Part shown: positions 30,368 to 39,072 of the stretch, piece after piece
Position numbering within the stretch: position 1 is the stretch's first letter
Layout of the letters: the number at the start of each line of letters is the position of its first letter
Assembly (NCBI RefSeq): GCF_937941905.1
Contig: NZ_CALDGS010000155.1
Location: forward strand, 32,060 to 96,059
From: an uncultured Mycolicibacterium sp.
Lineage (GTDB): Bacteria > Actinomycetota > Actinomycetes > Mycobacteriales > Mycobacteriaceae
Length of the DNA: 64,000 nt
Reading direction: 5' to 3'
Notes under the pieces: model-generated
The model's database searches: none
What the model was told of the DNA's origin: nothing
What the model saw: the letters and a program-made list of their open reading frames with translations, nothing else
Made by a program: the position numbers and the translations under genes

Positions 30368-31542
30368 CCAAGTACGAATACGACCGCATCCCGTATCTCA
30401 TCGCCTACCAGAACGATTCGCGGGTCCGCGACGTCTACGGCGGCGTCGCCGAGCTGGTGGTGCTGGAAAGCCACCTGCTCAAGCCGCGCAACCGGCCGTC
30501 GGACACCGTGCTGGTGTTCATGCACCCGATCGGCGGCGGCGCCTATCTGCCGATGATCAACGCGCTGGCCCGCGCCGGCCACCACGTCATCTACTGCAAC
30601 AGCCGGTTCCGCGGCACCGACTCCGCACTGCTGATGGAGAAGGTGGTGCAGGACCTCGGCGAGTGCGTCAAGGACGCCAAGCAGCGGCTCGGCTACGACA
30701 GGGTGGTGCTGGCCGGCTGGAGCGGGGGCGGTTCGCTGTCGGTGTTCTACCAGCAGCAGGCCCAGCACCCGACGGTCACCGCCAGCCCGTCCGGCGACGG
30801 CCCGGACCTGACCGCGCTCGGGCTGATCCCGGCCGACGGGCTGATGCTGCTGGCCGCCCACATCAGCCGGCACGGCACGCTGACCGAGTGGCTCGACGCG
30901 TCGATCCTCGACGAGTCCGACCCGACCAAACGCGATCCCGAACTCGACCTGTACAACCCGGACAACCCCAACCAGCCGCCGTACACCCAGGAGTTCCTGG
31001 AGCGCTACCGCAGCGCACAGATCGCCCGCAACCGCCGGATCACCGCCTGGGTCAAGGACAAGCTCGCCGAGCTGAAGGCGCAGGGCCGACCCGACGAGGA
31101 GTTCTGCTTCGTGGTGCACGGCACCATGGCCGACCCGCGCTGGCTGGATCCCACCGTGGACCCGAACGAACGCCAACCGGGCACCTGCTACCTCGGAGAT
31201 CCGAAGGTGGTGAACATGAGCCCGGTCGGGCTGGCCCGGTTCTGCACGCTGCGCAGCTGGCTGTCGCAGTGGAGCTACGACGACGCAAACGCCGACGGCA
31301 TCCGGTGCGGCCGCGACATCGCCGTGCCGACCCTGGTGATCGGTAATCTGGCCGACGACGCCTGCACCCCCAGCCACACCCGCAGGCTCTACGAGGCGAT
31401 CGGCCACCCGGACAAGGAGATGCACGAGATTCCCGGCGCGAACCACTATTACGCGGGTCCCGACCAGCGGGACAAACTCCGTCAGGCGGTCGGCATCGTG
31501 ACCGACTGGCTGGCCCGGCACGGTTTCGGGGAGGCGGCATGA
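30364..31542 (+). CDS. Alpha/beta hydrolase of the catabolic island
   Basis: A 392-residue alpha/beta hydrolase, larger than usual because of an inserted cap. The nucleophile elbow is GWSGGGS (Ser120), the oxyanion region is FMHPIGGGAYLP, the acid is likely Asp in NLADDACTPSH, and the histidine is in PGANHYYAGP. A role in hydrolysing the ring-cleavage product, ester or C-C bond is inferred from its place between the dioxygenase-like and CoA-transferase genes. It starts at GTG 30364 (4-nt overlap) and its stop overlaps the next ATG by 4 nt, so all three are translationally coupled. Confidence 0.85.
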   Translation: MTKYEYDRIPYLIAYQNDSRVRDVYGGVAELVVLESHLLKPRNRPSDTVLVFMHPIGGGAYLPMINALARAGHHVIYCNSRFRGTDSALLMEKVVQDLGECVKDAKQRLGYDRVVLAGWSGGGSLSVFYQQQAQHPTVTASPSGDGPDLTALGLIPADGLMLLAAHISRHGTLTEWLDASILDESDPTKRDPELDLYNPDNPNQPPYTQEFLERYRSAQIARNRRITAWVKDKLAELKAQGRPDEEFCFVVHGTMADPRWLDPTVDPNERQPGTCYLGDPKVVNMSPVGLARFCTLRSWLSQWSYDDANADGIRCGRDIAVPTLVIGNLADDACTPSHTRRLYEAIGHPDKEMHEIPGANHYYAGPDQRDKLRQAVGIVTDWLARHGFGEAA

Positions 31543-32744
31543 CGGTCGCCGGCCCGCTCGACGGTATCCGTGTGCTCGAGCTCGGCACCCTGATCGCCGG
31601 GCCGTTCGCCGGGCGACTGCTCGGCGACATGGGTGCGGAGGTGCTCAAGATCGAGCCTCCGGGCCAGCCGGATCCGCTGCGCACCTGGGGGCAGGCCGAA
31701 CTCGACGGGCACCGGTTCTTCTGGACGGTGCAGGCCCGCAACAAGAAGGCCATCACCCTGGACCTGCGCAAGCCGGCCGGCCGGGAGCTGTTCCTGGAGC
31801 TCGTCGAACGCTCCGACGTCGTGGTGGAGAACTTCCGGCCCGGCACGCTGGAACGCTGGGAACTCGGCTACGACGTGCTGTCCCAACGCAATCCGGGCCT
31901 CATCCTGGTGCGGGTGTCCGGTTACGGACAGACCGGGCCGGACGCGCACAAGCCCGGCTACGCCTCGGTCGCCGAGGCGGCCAGCGGGCTGCGCCACCTC
32001 AACGGGTTCCCGGGCGGGCCGCCGCCGCGGCTGGCGCTGTCGCTGGGCGACACCCTGGCCGGCATGTTCGCCGCCCAGGGCGCGATGGCCGCGCTGTACC
32101 GCCGCACGGTCACCGGCCGCGGCCAGGTGGTCGACGCCGCGCTGACCGAATCCTGCCTGGCGGTACAGGAGTCGACCATCCCCGACTACGACATCGGCGG
32201 GGTGGTGCGCGGCCCGTCGGGCACCCGGCTGGAGGGCATCGCGCCGTCGAACATCTACCGGGCGGCCGACGGCAGCTGGGTGGTGATCGCGGCCAACCAG
32301 GACACCGTGTTCCGCCGGCTGTGCGCCGCGATGGGCCGGCCCGAGCTGGCCACCGACGAGCGGTTCGTCGACCACCTCGCCCGCGGCCGCAACCAGGACG
32401 AGCTGGACCGCATCATCGGCGAGTGGGCCGCCGGGCGGCAGCCCGCCGAGATCATCGAGACGCTCACGGCCGCCGGGGTGATCGCCGGCCCGATCAACAC
32501 CGTCGCCGAGGTGTTCGAGGATCCGCAGCTGCGCGCCCGCGGGATGATCGCCGACCACTTCGACGAACGCGTCGGCCGCAACGTCAAGGGCCCGGGCGTG
32601 GTGCCGGTGCTCTCGGAGACGCCCGGCACCATCCGCAACGCCGGGCCGGCCCGGCCCGGGCAGCACAACGAGGAGGTCTACCGCGGGTTGCTCGGCAAGT
32701 CCGCCGAGGAGCTGGCGCGGCTGCAGGCCGAGGGGGTGATCTAG
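31539..32744 (+). CDS. Class III CoA-transferase (CaiB/BaiF family)
   Basis: A 401-residue family III CoA-transferase, which moves CoA between carboxylic acids through an aspartyl-CoA anhydride. The N-terminal GIRVLELGTLIAGPFAGRLLGD is the family signature, and the catalytic Asp171 is in LALSLGDTLAG. ENFRPGTLERWELGY is also conserved. It would activate the acid released upstream. Coupled to the hydrolase by a 4-nt overlap; the next gene starts right after its stop codon. Confidence 0.92.
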   Translation: MTVAGPLDGIRVLELGTLIAGPFAGRLLGDMGAEVLKIEPPGQPDPLRTWGQAELDGHRFFWTVQARNKKAITLDLRKPAGRELFLELVERSDVVVENFRPGTLERWELGYDVLSQRNPGLILVRVSGYGQTGPDAHKPGYASVAEAASGLRHLNGFPGGPPPRLALSLGDTLAGMFAAQGAMAALYRRTVTGRGQVVDAALTESCLAVQESTIPDYDIGGVVRGPSGTRLEGIAPSNIYRAADGSWVVIAANQDTVFRRLCAAMGRPELATDERFVDHLARGRNQDELDRIIGEWAAGRQPAEIIETLTAAGVIAGPINTVAEVFEDPQLRARGMIADHFDERVGRNVKGPGVVPVLSETPGTIRNAGPARPGQHNEEVYRGLLGKSAEELARLQAEGVI

Positions 32745-33647
32745 GTGCAACTGCCGCAACGGGTGACGATCCGCGAGGTCTGTCTGCGCGACGGACTGCA
32801 GATCGAGACCCCCATCCCGTTGGAGGCCAAGCTCGAACTGCTGGCCGCGGTGGCGGCCACCGGGGTGCGCGAGGTCGAGGTCACCGCCTTCGTGTCGCCG
32901 ACCAAGGTGCCCGCGCTGGCCGACGCCGCCGAACTCGCCGCACACCTGCACGAGTTCGGCGACATCGCCTTCTCGGCACTGGTGGCCAGCCCCAACGGTG
33001 CGCGCCGCGCGGTCGCGGCCGGGCTGCGCTCGATCGAGTACGTGGTCTCGGCGGCCGACGCCCACAGCCGCGCCAACGTGGGCCGCGACACCGCCGAGGC
33101 GGCCGCGGCGATCGCCGACATCGCGACCATCGCCCACGACGCCGGGGCGACCCTGGAGGTCATCGTCGCCACCGCGTGGGACTGCCCGTTCGACGGGCCC
33201 ACCCCGGCGCAGCGGGTGCTGCGCGTCGTCGACACCGCGGTGGCCGCCGGGGCGGACCGGATCGCGATCGCCGACACCATCGGCACCGCCACCCCCGGCC
33301 GGGTGACCGAGCTCATCGAGGCGGTGCGGCCGCGGATCGGCGACCTGCCGCTGGGCGCGCACTTCCACAACACCCGCGGTTCCGGGCTGGCCAGCGCGTG
33401 GGCGGCCGTCTGCGCCGGGGTGACCCGGCTGGACGCCTCGGTGGGCGGTCTGGGCGGCTGCCCGTTCGCCCCCGGGGCCAGCGGCAACATCGCCACCGAG
33501 GACCTGGTGTACCTGCTGCGCGACAGCGGTGTCGCCGTCGACGTCGACCTCGGAAAGGCGATCGAGGCGGCGGCGGTGGCGCGCCGGCTGGTCGGCCACG
33601 ACCTGCCCAGCGCGCTGCTGCGCGCCGGGGACCGGAAACTCGGCTGA
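32745..33647 (+). CDS. HMG-CoA lyase-like enzyme
   Basis: A 300-residue TIM-barrel lyase of the hydroxymethylglutaryl-CoA lyase family, performing metal-dependent retro-aldol cleavage of a 3-hydroxy-3-methyl- or related acyl-CoA. Metal and catalytic residues are REVCLRDGLQ (10-19), HFHNTRG (206-212) and the signature GGLGGCPFAPGASGN (234-248) with the mobile-loop Cys239. It starts at GTG 32745, directly after the CoA-transferase stop. Together the two genes suggest the pathway ends in a branched 3-hydroxy dicarboxylic or similar acid. The true substrate could differ from HMG-CoA. Confidence 0.9.
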   Translation: MQLPQRVTIREVCLRDGLQIETPIPLEAKLELLAAVAATGVREVEVTAFVSPTKVPALADAAELAAHLHEFGDIAFSALVASPNGARRAVAAGLRSIEYVVSAADAHSRANVGRDTAEAAAAIADIATIAHDAGATLEVIVATAWDCPFDGPTPAQRVLRVVDTAVAAGADRIAIADTIGTATPGRVTELIEAVRPRIGDLPLGAHFHNTRGSGLASAWAAVCAGVTRLDASVGGLGGCPFAPGASGNIATEDLVYLLRDSGVAVDVDLGKAIEAAAVARRLVGHDLPSALLRAGDRKLG

Positions 33648-33654
33648 GCCGGCC

Positions 33655-34278
33655 ATGACCGGCCCCGCCGCCCCGCGGCCGCTGAGCCCGAAGGGCCGTC
33701 AGACCCGGCTGGCCATCGAGCAGGCGGCCCGGAAGTTGTTCGCCGAGCGTGGGTTCCACGGCACCACGCTGGCCGACATCATGTCCGCGGCGGGCAAGAG
33801 CCCGGCGGCGTTCTACCGCTATTTCGCCGACAAGGAGGATCTGCTCGCCGCGCTGGCCGAGGCGTTCCTGCGCGACGTGCTCACCCCGACCGGTCCGCGC
33901 ATGCGGATGCCGGACTCCCCCGACGACGACGAGTTCTTCACCGCGGTGGTGACCGGCTACTGGAACGTCTTCAAACAGAACATCGGGATCATGATCGCGG
34001 TGGCCCAACTGGCCGCCACCCAGCCCCGGTTCGCCGACGTGCAGGACCGGTTCCGGCGGTTCGGGGCGGACATCTTCGCCGCCTCGGTGCGCCGCGCCCA
34101 GCAGCACGGCTACGCCGCCGGGCTGGACCCGGAGCACACCGCGGCGGCGTTCGCGTTGATGTTCGAGAACTTCACCGCGGTGTTCGTCGGCGGCTCCGGC
34201 ATGGGCATCCGGATGAGCGACGCCGACGCCGTCCGGACCCTGGCGACGATCTGGAAAAGGACGCTGTACGGCGAGTAA
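33655..34278 (+). CDS. TetR-family transcriptional regulator (island-internal)
   Basis: A 207-residue TetR regulator with a helix-turn-helix (TTLADIMSAAGKSPAAFYRYF) and a helical effector domain. It starts at ATG 33655, 7 nt after the lyase stop, and is followed 23 nt later by the acyl-CoA dehydrogenase. Being inside the operon it is likely co-expressed with its targets. Either this protein or the one at 27356 could bind the 26-nt palindrome at 29226. No operator-like repeat is seen in its own leader. Confidence 0.9.
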   Translation: MTGPAAPRPLSPKGRQTRLAIEQAARKLFAERGFHGTTLADIMSAAGKSPAAFYRYFADKEDLLAALAEAFLRDVLTPTGPRMRMPDSPDDDEFFTAVVTGYWNVFKQNIGIMIAVAQLAATQPRFADVQDRFRRFGADIFAASVRRAQQHGYAAGLDPEHTAAAFALMFENFTAVFVGGSGMGIRMSDADAVRTLATIWKRTLYGE

Positions 34279-34301
34279 GCGCCCGAACAAGGGAGATCAC
34301 A

Positions 34302-35540
34302 ATGGATTTCGAGCTTCCGGAGCACATCCCCGGCCTGCTGGCCGAGATGGACGCCTTCATCGAGGCCGAGATCGCACCGCTGGAGCGCGAACACATCCAG
34401 TACTTCGACCACCGCCGCGAGTACGCCCGCACCGACTGGGAGCACGACGGGGTGCCGCGCCGGGAGTGGGAGGACCTGCTCGACGAGATGCGCCGGCGCG
34501 CCGACGCCGCCGGCTGGCTGCGCTACGGCCTGCCGGCCCGCTACGGCGGCCGCGACGGCACCAACCTGGACATGGCGATCATTCGGGAACACTTGGCGCA
34601 CAAGGGCCTCGGCCTGCACAACGACCTGCAGAACGAGTCGTCCATCGTCGGGAACTTCCCGCAGGTGATCATGATGGACCGGTTCGGCACCGAGGCGCAG
34701 AAGGCCGAGTGGATCGAGCCGATGATCACCGGCGAGCGCTCGATGGCGTTCGGCCTGACCGAGCCCGACCACGGCTCGGACGCCACCTGGCTGGAGACCC
34801 GCGCCGAACCCCGCGACGGCGGCTGGGTGATCAACGGCCGCAAGCGCTGGAACACCGGGGTGCACCGGGCCACCCACGACCTGATCTTCGCCCGCACCTC
34901 CGGTGAACCCGGCCAGGCCCGGGGCATCACCGCGTATCTGGTGCCCACCGACGCGCCCGGGTTCTCGGTGCCCTACTACTGGTGGACCTTCAACATGCCC
35001 AGCGACCACGGCGAGGTGGAGCTGCGCGACGTGTGGGTGCCGGCCGACGCGGTGCTCGGCGAGGTGGACCGCGGCCTGGAGGTGGCGCAGACCTTCCTGC
35101 ACGAGAACCGGATCCGGCAGGCCGCGTCCAGCCTGGGGGCGGCCCAGTACTGCATCGACCGGGCGGTGGCCTACGCCAACGAGCGGGTGGTGTTCGGCAA
35201 GCCGCTGAGCGTCAACCAGGCGGTGCAGTGGCCGCTGGTCGAGCTGCAGACCGAGGCGCAGATGGTGCGGCTGCTGGTCTACTACGCGGCCTGGCACCTC
35301 GACCTCAACCACCACATGGAGGTCTCCGACAAGGTGTCGATGGCCAACTACCGGGCCAACCGGCTGGTGTGCGAGGCCGCCGACCGGGCCATGCAGGTAC
35401 ACGGCGGGGTGGGCTACAGCCGGCACGAGCCGTTCGAGCACATCTACCGCCACCACCGCCGGTACCGGATCACCGAGGGCGCCGAGGAGATCCAGATCCG
35501 GCGGGTGGCCCAGCGGCTGTTCGGCTTCGGCAGGCGCTGA
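34302..35540 (+). CDS. Acyl-CoA dehydrogenase (FadE family)
   Basis: A 412-residue acyl-CoA dehydrogenase. Landmarks are MAFGLTEPDHGSDATWLE, the FAD contacts RVVFGKPLSVNQAVQW and QVHGGVGYSRHEPF, and the catalytic segment YRITEGAEEIQIRR with Glu392. It has a good ribosome binding site (AAGGGAG) before ATG 34302. The pairing with the APH-fold kinase directly downstream (stop/start TGATG overlap) is a recurrent arrangement, echoing ACAD10/11-type proteins where both domains are fused and a hydroxylated fatty acid is phosphorylated before dehydration or dehydrogenation; that comparison is inference. Confidence 0.92.
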   Translation: MDFELPEHIPGLLAEMDAFIEAEIAPLEREHIQYFDHRREYARTDWEHDGVPRREWEDLLDEMRRRADAAGWLRYGLPARYGGRDGTNLDMAIIREHLAHKGLGLHNDLQNESSIVGNFPQVIMMDRFGTEAQKAEWIEPMITGERSMAFGLTEPDHGSDATWLETRAEPRDGGWVINGRKRWNTGVHRATHDLIFARTSGEPGQARGITAYLVPTDAPGFSVPYYWWTFNMPSDHGEVELRDVWVPADAVLGEVDRGLEVAQTFLHENRIRQAASSLGAAQYCIDRAVAYANERVVFGKPLSVNQAVQWPLVELQTEAQMVRLLVYYAAWHLDLNHHMEVSDKVSMANYRANRLVCEAADRAMQVHGGVGYSRHEPFEHIYRHHRRYRITEGAEEIQIRRVAQRLFGFGRR

Positions 35541-36532
35541 TGGGGCGGGCAGCGACGGACGGCGCCGAACTCGCCCCGCGGCTGGCCGAGGTGCTCACCG
35601 CGGCACACGGCCACCCGGTGCGCGTCGAGCGGCTGCACCGGCTCACCGGCGGGGCCAGCCGCACCACCTGGTCCTTCGACGCGGTCGGCGACGCCGGCCG
35701 GGAGGCGCTCATCCTGCGCACCGGGGCCGCCGACGACGTCCACGCGAGCATGGAACTCGAGGCCGCCGTACAGCGGCGTGCCGCGGCGGCCGGCGCGCCG
35801 GTGCCGCGGATCGTGACCGCCGACGACTCCCCCGCCGCGCTGGGCGAGCCCTACCTGGTCTGCGGTGCGGTGGCCGGCGAGACGATCGTGCGCCGCATCC
35901 AGCGCCGGCTCGACGACGCCGGGCGGGCCCGGCTGCTGCGGCAGTGCGCGGCCGCGCTGGCGGCGATCCACCGCGCCGACCCGGCCGGGCTGCCGCTGCC
36001 GCACACCGACCCGTTCACCGAGTGGCGGCGGCGCTGGGACGAGATGGGCGAGACCAACGCCACCTTCGAGTGGGCGTTCCGGCGGCTGGCCGCCGAGCGG
36101 CCGGATCCGTCCCCGCCGGTGCTGGTGCACGGCGACTTCCGGATGGGCAACCTGATCGTCGACGACGACGGGCTGGCCGCGGTGCTGGACTGGGAGCTGG
36201 TGCACCGCGGCGAGCGCTACGAGGACCTGGCCTGGTTCTGCATCCGGGCCTGGCGGTTCGGCGCCCCGGAGCGGCTCGGCGCCGGCGGGCTGGGCGGCGT
36301 CGAGGCGTTCCTGTCGGCCTACGAGCAGGCCGCCGGGGTACCGGTGGACCGCGCCGCCTTCCGCTGGTGGTTGACGGTCGCCACCCTGCAGTGGGGGGTG
36401 ATCTGCCGCTACCAGGCCGAACGGCACCTGTCCGGGCAGACCCGCTCGGTGGAGCTGGCCGCCATCGGCCGACGGGTCTGCGAGACCGAATGGGATGTGC
36501 TGGACCTGTTGACCGGAGGCGGACCCCGATGA
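35540..36532 (+). CDS. APH-fold phosphotransferase (ACAD10/11 kinase-like)
   Basis: A 330-residue aminoglycoside-phosphotransferase-fold protein. The catalytic loop is LVHGDFRMGNLI and the Mg-binding Asp is in VLDWELVHRGERYED. The N-terminal LTGGASRTTWSF is the glycine-rich ATP-binding turn. In this family members next to acyl-CoA dehydrogenases are thought to phosphorylate hydroxyacyl-CoA or a related catabolite rather than drugs. Start and stop overlap both neighbours (1 nt with the dehydrogenase, 4 nt with the DUF6285-like gene), so the three form a tight module. Confidence 0.9.
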   Translation: MGRAATDGAELAPRLAEVLTAAHGHPVRVERLHRLTGGASRTTWSFDAVGDAGREALILRTGAADDVHASMELEAAVQRRAAAAGAPVPRIVTADDSPAALGEPYLVCGAVAGETIVRRIQRRLDDAGRARLLRQCAAALAAIHRADPAGLPLPHTDPFTEWRRRWDEMGETNATFEWAFRRLAAERPDPSPPVLVHGDFRMGNLIVDDDGLAAVLDWELVHRGERYEDLAWFCIRAWRFGAPERLGAGGLGGVEAFLSAYEQAAGVPVDRAAFRWWLTVATLQWGVICRYQAERHLSGQTRSVELAAIGRRVCETEWDVLDLLTGGGPR

Positions 36533-36864
36533 ACTTCCACGGCCGGCCCACCGCCGCCGAGCTCGTCGCGGCGGTGGCGGAGTTCCTCGACAACGAGGTG
36601 CGGCAGGCCTGCGACGGCCCGGTGGCGTTCCACGCCCGGGTGGCGGCCAACGTGCTGCGCATCGTCGAGCGCGAGCTGCTCGACGGCTCGGCCGGTGCGG
36701 TGGCCGCGGCGCTGGCCGCGCTGGGCTGCACCGACGAGCGGCAGCTGGCCGAGGCGATCCGGGCCGGTGCGCTCGACGACCGGGCCGACGAGGTGCTGGC
36801 GTGCCTGCGCACGCTGGTGCGCCACCGGCTCGCCGTCGCCCACCCCGGCTACGACGAGAACTGA
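36529..36864 (+). CDS. DUF6285-like small protein of the ACAD-APH module
   Basis: A 111-residue helical soluble protein: RPTAAELVAAVAEFLDNEVR, then FHARVAANVLRIVEREL and VRHRLAVAHPGYDEN. This matches the small conserved partner (DUF6285 as I recall it) that often follows APH-fold kinases beside acyl-CoA dehydrogenases. Function is not known; subunit or adaptor of the kinase is a guess. ATG 36529 overlaps the kinase stop by 4 nt. It is the last gene of the island; a 60-nt gap precedes the next gene. Confidence 0.8.
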   Translation: MNFHGRPTAAELVAAVAEFLDNEVRQACDGPVAFHARVAANVLRIVERELLDGSAGAVAAALAALGCTDERQLAEAIRAGALDDRADEVLACLRTLVRHRLAVAHPGYDEN

Positions 36865-36924
36865 GCCGCAGCCGCATCGGCGGACCGGGCCCCGACCGCG
36901 GCCCGGCGCAGTAGCATCGGCGGC

Positions 36925-37320
36925 GTGGCGCCGTTGCGCGTGCTGGTCTACAGCGACAACGCCGGGACCCGGGAGGCGGTGCGGCTGGCACTGGGCCGCC
37001 GGGTGCACCCCGAGCTGCCCGAGCTGGACTACGTCGAGGTCGCCACCGCCCCCATGGTGTTCGAGCACTGCAAACCCGGCGCCCCGCCGGTGGACCTGAT
37101 CATCCTCGACGGGGAGGCCTCCCCCGCCGGCGGCCTGGGCGTGGCCAAGCAGCTCACGGACGAGCTCGACGACTGCCCGCCGGTGCTGGTGCTGACCGGC
37201 CGCGCCGACGACGCCTGGCTGGCGAACTGGTCGCGGGCGCAGGCCGCGGTGCCGCATCCGATCGATCCGATCCGGCTCGGCGAGGCAGTGGTGTCGCTGC
37301 TGCGCGCGCCGATCTCCTGA
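36925..37320 (+). CDS. Atypical stand-alone receiver-domain protein (Rv3143-like)
   Basis: A 131-residue protein that is a receiver domain only, with no output domain. It keeps the phospho-acceptor-like Asp62 (LIILDGEASPAGG), Asp11 and the Thr in VLVLTGRADD. The invariant Lys-Pro of active receivers is His-Pro (VPHPIDPIRLGE), so normal phosphorylation-driven switching is doubtful. It begins at GTG 36925. The position directly upstream of nuoA is the same as Rv3143 in M. tuberculosis, suggesting a link to complex I, but it is separated from nuoA by 188 nt. Confidence 0.87.
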   Translation: MAPLRVLVYSDNAGTREAVRLALGRRVHPELPELDYVEVATAPMVFEHCKPGAPPVDLIILDGEASPAGGLGVAKQLTDELDDCPPVLVLTGRADDAWLANWSRAQAAVPHPIDPIRLGEAVVSLLRAPIS

Positions 37321-37458
37321 CCCGGCATCCCGGACCGCAACGCTCACCGAATCCGCCTGCGCGCGTTGCTGTTTGGCCACCGAAGGCGCAGCGACCACCG
37401 TGCCGGGCGGTGGTGAAACATACTAACCAAAATGTGTGGCGGGAATCCCAAACCAGGC

Positions 37459-37464
37459 TAGGCT
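37459..37464 (+). promoter_or_regulatory. Possible -10 element for the nuo operon
   Basis: TAGGCT at 37459-37464 fits the mycobacterial -10 pattern TANNNT and lies 45 nt upstream of the nuoA ATG, within a 188-nt non-coding gap. A GAGGGAG ribosome-binding-like stretch follows at about 37492. No clear -35 was recognised. Confidence 0.35.
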
Positions 37465-37508
37465 GTGTCTTGGCTCACACAACAGCCACGCGAGGGAGCG
37501 CTGAGCTC

Positions 37509-37883
37509 ATGGACCTCTACACACCGATCCTGGTGCTGGGCGCGATCGCGGCCGTGTTCGCTGTGGTGTCGGTGGGCATCGCCGTGCTGATCGGTCCCCG
37601 CCGGTTCAACCGCGCCAAACTCGCCGCCTACGAGTGCGGGATCGAGCCGCTGCCGCCGCGTGCCGGCGCCGAGCGCGGGTTCGGCCAGCGCATGCCGGTC
37701 AAGTACTACCTGACCGCGATGCTGTTCATCGTCTTCGACATCGAGATCGTGTTCCTGTACCCGTGGGCGGTGGCGTTCGACCGGCTCGGGCTGTTCGCCC
37801 TGGTCGAGATGGTGCTGTTCATGCTCACGGTGTTCGTTGCCTATGCCTACGTCTGGCGGCGGGGAGGCCTGTCGTGGGCCTAG
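37509..37883 (+). CDS. nuoA: NADH-quinone oxidoreductase subunit A
   Basis: A 124-residue membrane subunit of respiratory complex I with three transmembrane helices. The conserved loop YECGIEPLPPRAGAERGFGQR links TM1 to TM2, and FIVFDIEIVFLYPWAV carries the acidic residues of TM2. It opens the 14-gene nuo operon; the product helps form the quinone-binding junction with NuoD/NuoH. The 3' end overlaps nuoB by 10 nt. Confidence 0.95.
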   Translation: MDLYTPILVLGAIAAVFAVVSVGIAVLIGPRRFNRAKLAAYECGIEPLPPRAGAERGFGQRMPVKYYLTAMLFIVFDIEIVFLYPWAVAFDRLGLFALVEMVLFMLTVFVAYAYVWRRGGLSWA

Positions 37884-38404
37884 AGGAACAGCTGCCGGGC
37901 GGCATCCTGCTGACCACGGTCGAGAAGATCGCCGGCTACGTGCGCAAGGGCTCGCTGTGGCCGGCCACCTTCGGGCTGGCCTGCTGCGCGATCGAGATGA
38001 TGGCCACCGCCGGCCCCCGGTTCGACATCGCCCGGTTCGGCATGGAGCGGTTCTCGGCCACCCCGCGGCAGGCCGACCTGATGATCGTCGCCGGCCGGGT
38101 GAGCCAGAAGATGGCGCCGGTGCTGCGCCAGATCTACGACCAGATGGCCGAACCGAAATGGGTGCTGGCGATGGGCGTGTGCGCCTCCTCCGGCGGCATG
38201 TTCAACAACTACGCGGTGGTCCAGGGGGTCGACCACGTGGTGCCGGTGGACATCTACCTGCCCGGCTGCCCGCCGCGGCCGGAGATGCTGCTGCACGCGA
38301 TCCTCAAGCTGCACGAGAAGATCGCCGAGATGCCGCTCGGCGTGCACCGCGACGAGGTGATCCGGGAGACCGAGCGGGCGGCCCTGGCGGGGGTACGGAA
38401 GTGA
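37874..38404 (+). CDS. nuoB: NADH-quinone oxidoreductase subunit B
   Basis: A 176-residue subunit that binds the terminal [4Fe-4S] cluster N2, which reduces quinone. Ligands are the tandem Cys37-Cys38 (GLACCAIEMM), Cys103 (GVCASSGG) and Cys132 (LPGCPPRPE). It starts at GTG 37874, 10 nt before the end of nuoA, and its own stop overlaps the nuoC GTG by 4 nt. Confidence 0.96.
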   Translation: MGLEEQLPGGILLTTVEKIAGYVRKGSLWPATFGLACCAIEMMATAGPRFDIARFGMERFSATPRQADLMIVAGRVSQKMAPVLRQIYDQMAEPKWVLAMGVCASSGGMFNNYAVVQGVDHVVPVDIYLPGCPPRPEMLLHAILKLHEKIAEMPLGVHRDEVIRETERAALAGVRK

Positions 38405-39072
38405 CCGGCCGCGGCGACCCGGAGATCATCCGTTGGCGCCGCGGCATGTTCGGCAACACCGACAGCGGCGACACCTCCGGCTACGGCCGGCTCGTCGACC
38501 CGGTGGCGTTGCCCGGCGGCACCGAACCGCCCTACGGCGGCTGGTTCGACGAGGTGGTGGAGGCGCTGGCGAACGCCCTGGGCGAGCAGCGGTTCGGCGC
38601 CGCCGTGGAACGGGTGGTGGTGCACCGCGGGCAGTTGTCGCTGGACGTGAGCCGGGACCGGCTGCCGGTGGTGGCGCGCACGCTGCGCGACGACCCGGCG
38701 CTGCGGTTCGAGCTGTGCCTGGGGGTCAGCGGGGTGCACTATCCGCAGGACACCGGCCGGGAACTGCACGCGGTCTACCCGCTGATGTCGATCACCCACA
38801 ACCGCCGGATCCGGTTGGAGGTCGCCGCGCCGGACGCCGATCCGCACATCCCGTCGCTGTACCACGTCTACCCCACCGTCGACTGGCACGAGCGGGAGAC
38901 CTACGACTTCTTCGGCATCGTCTTCGACGGCCATCCCGCGCTGACCCGCATCGAGATGCCCGACGACTGGGTGGGGCACCCGCAGCGCAAGGACTACCCG
39001 CTCGGCGGCATCCCGGTGCAGTTCCACGGCGCCACCGTCCCGCCGCCCGACCAGCGGAGGGCCTACAACTGA
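38401..39072 (+). CDS. nuoC: NADH-quinone oxidoreductase subunit C
   Basis: A 223-residue peripheral-arm subunit (30-kDa subunit family), not fused to NuoD. The signature is ERETYDFFGIVFDGHP with RKDYPLGG near the C terminus. The N terminus has a mycobacterial-type extension (RRGMFGNTDSGDTSGYGR). It scaffolds the quinone-module. GTG start overlaps nuoB; the stop shares one base with the nuoD start. Confidence 0.95.
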   Translation: MTGRGDPEIIRWRRGMFGNTDSGDTSGYGRLVDPVALPGGTEPPYGGWFDEVVEALANALGEQRFGAAVERVVVHRGQLSLDVSRDRLPVVARTLRDDPALRFELCLGVSGVHYPQDTGRELHAVYPLMSITHNRRIRLEVAAPDADPHIPSLYHVYPTVDWHERETYDFFGIVFDGHPALTRIEMPDDWVGHPQRKDYPLGGIPVQFHGATVPPPDQRRAYN

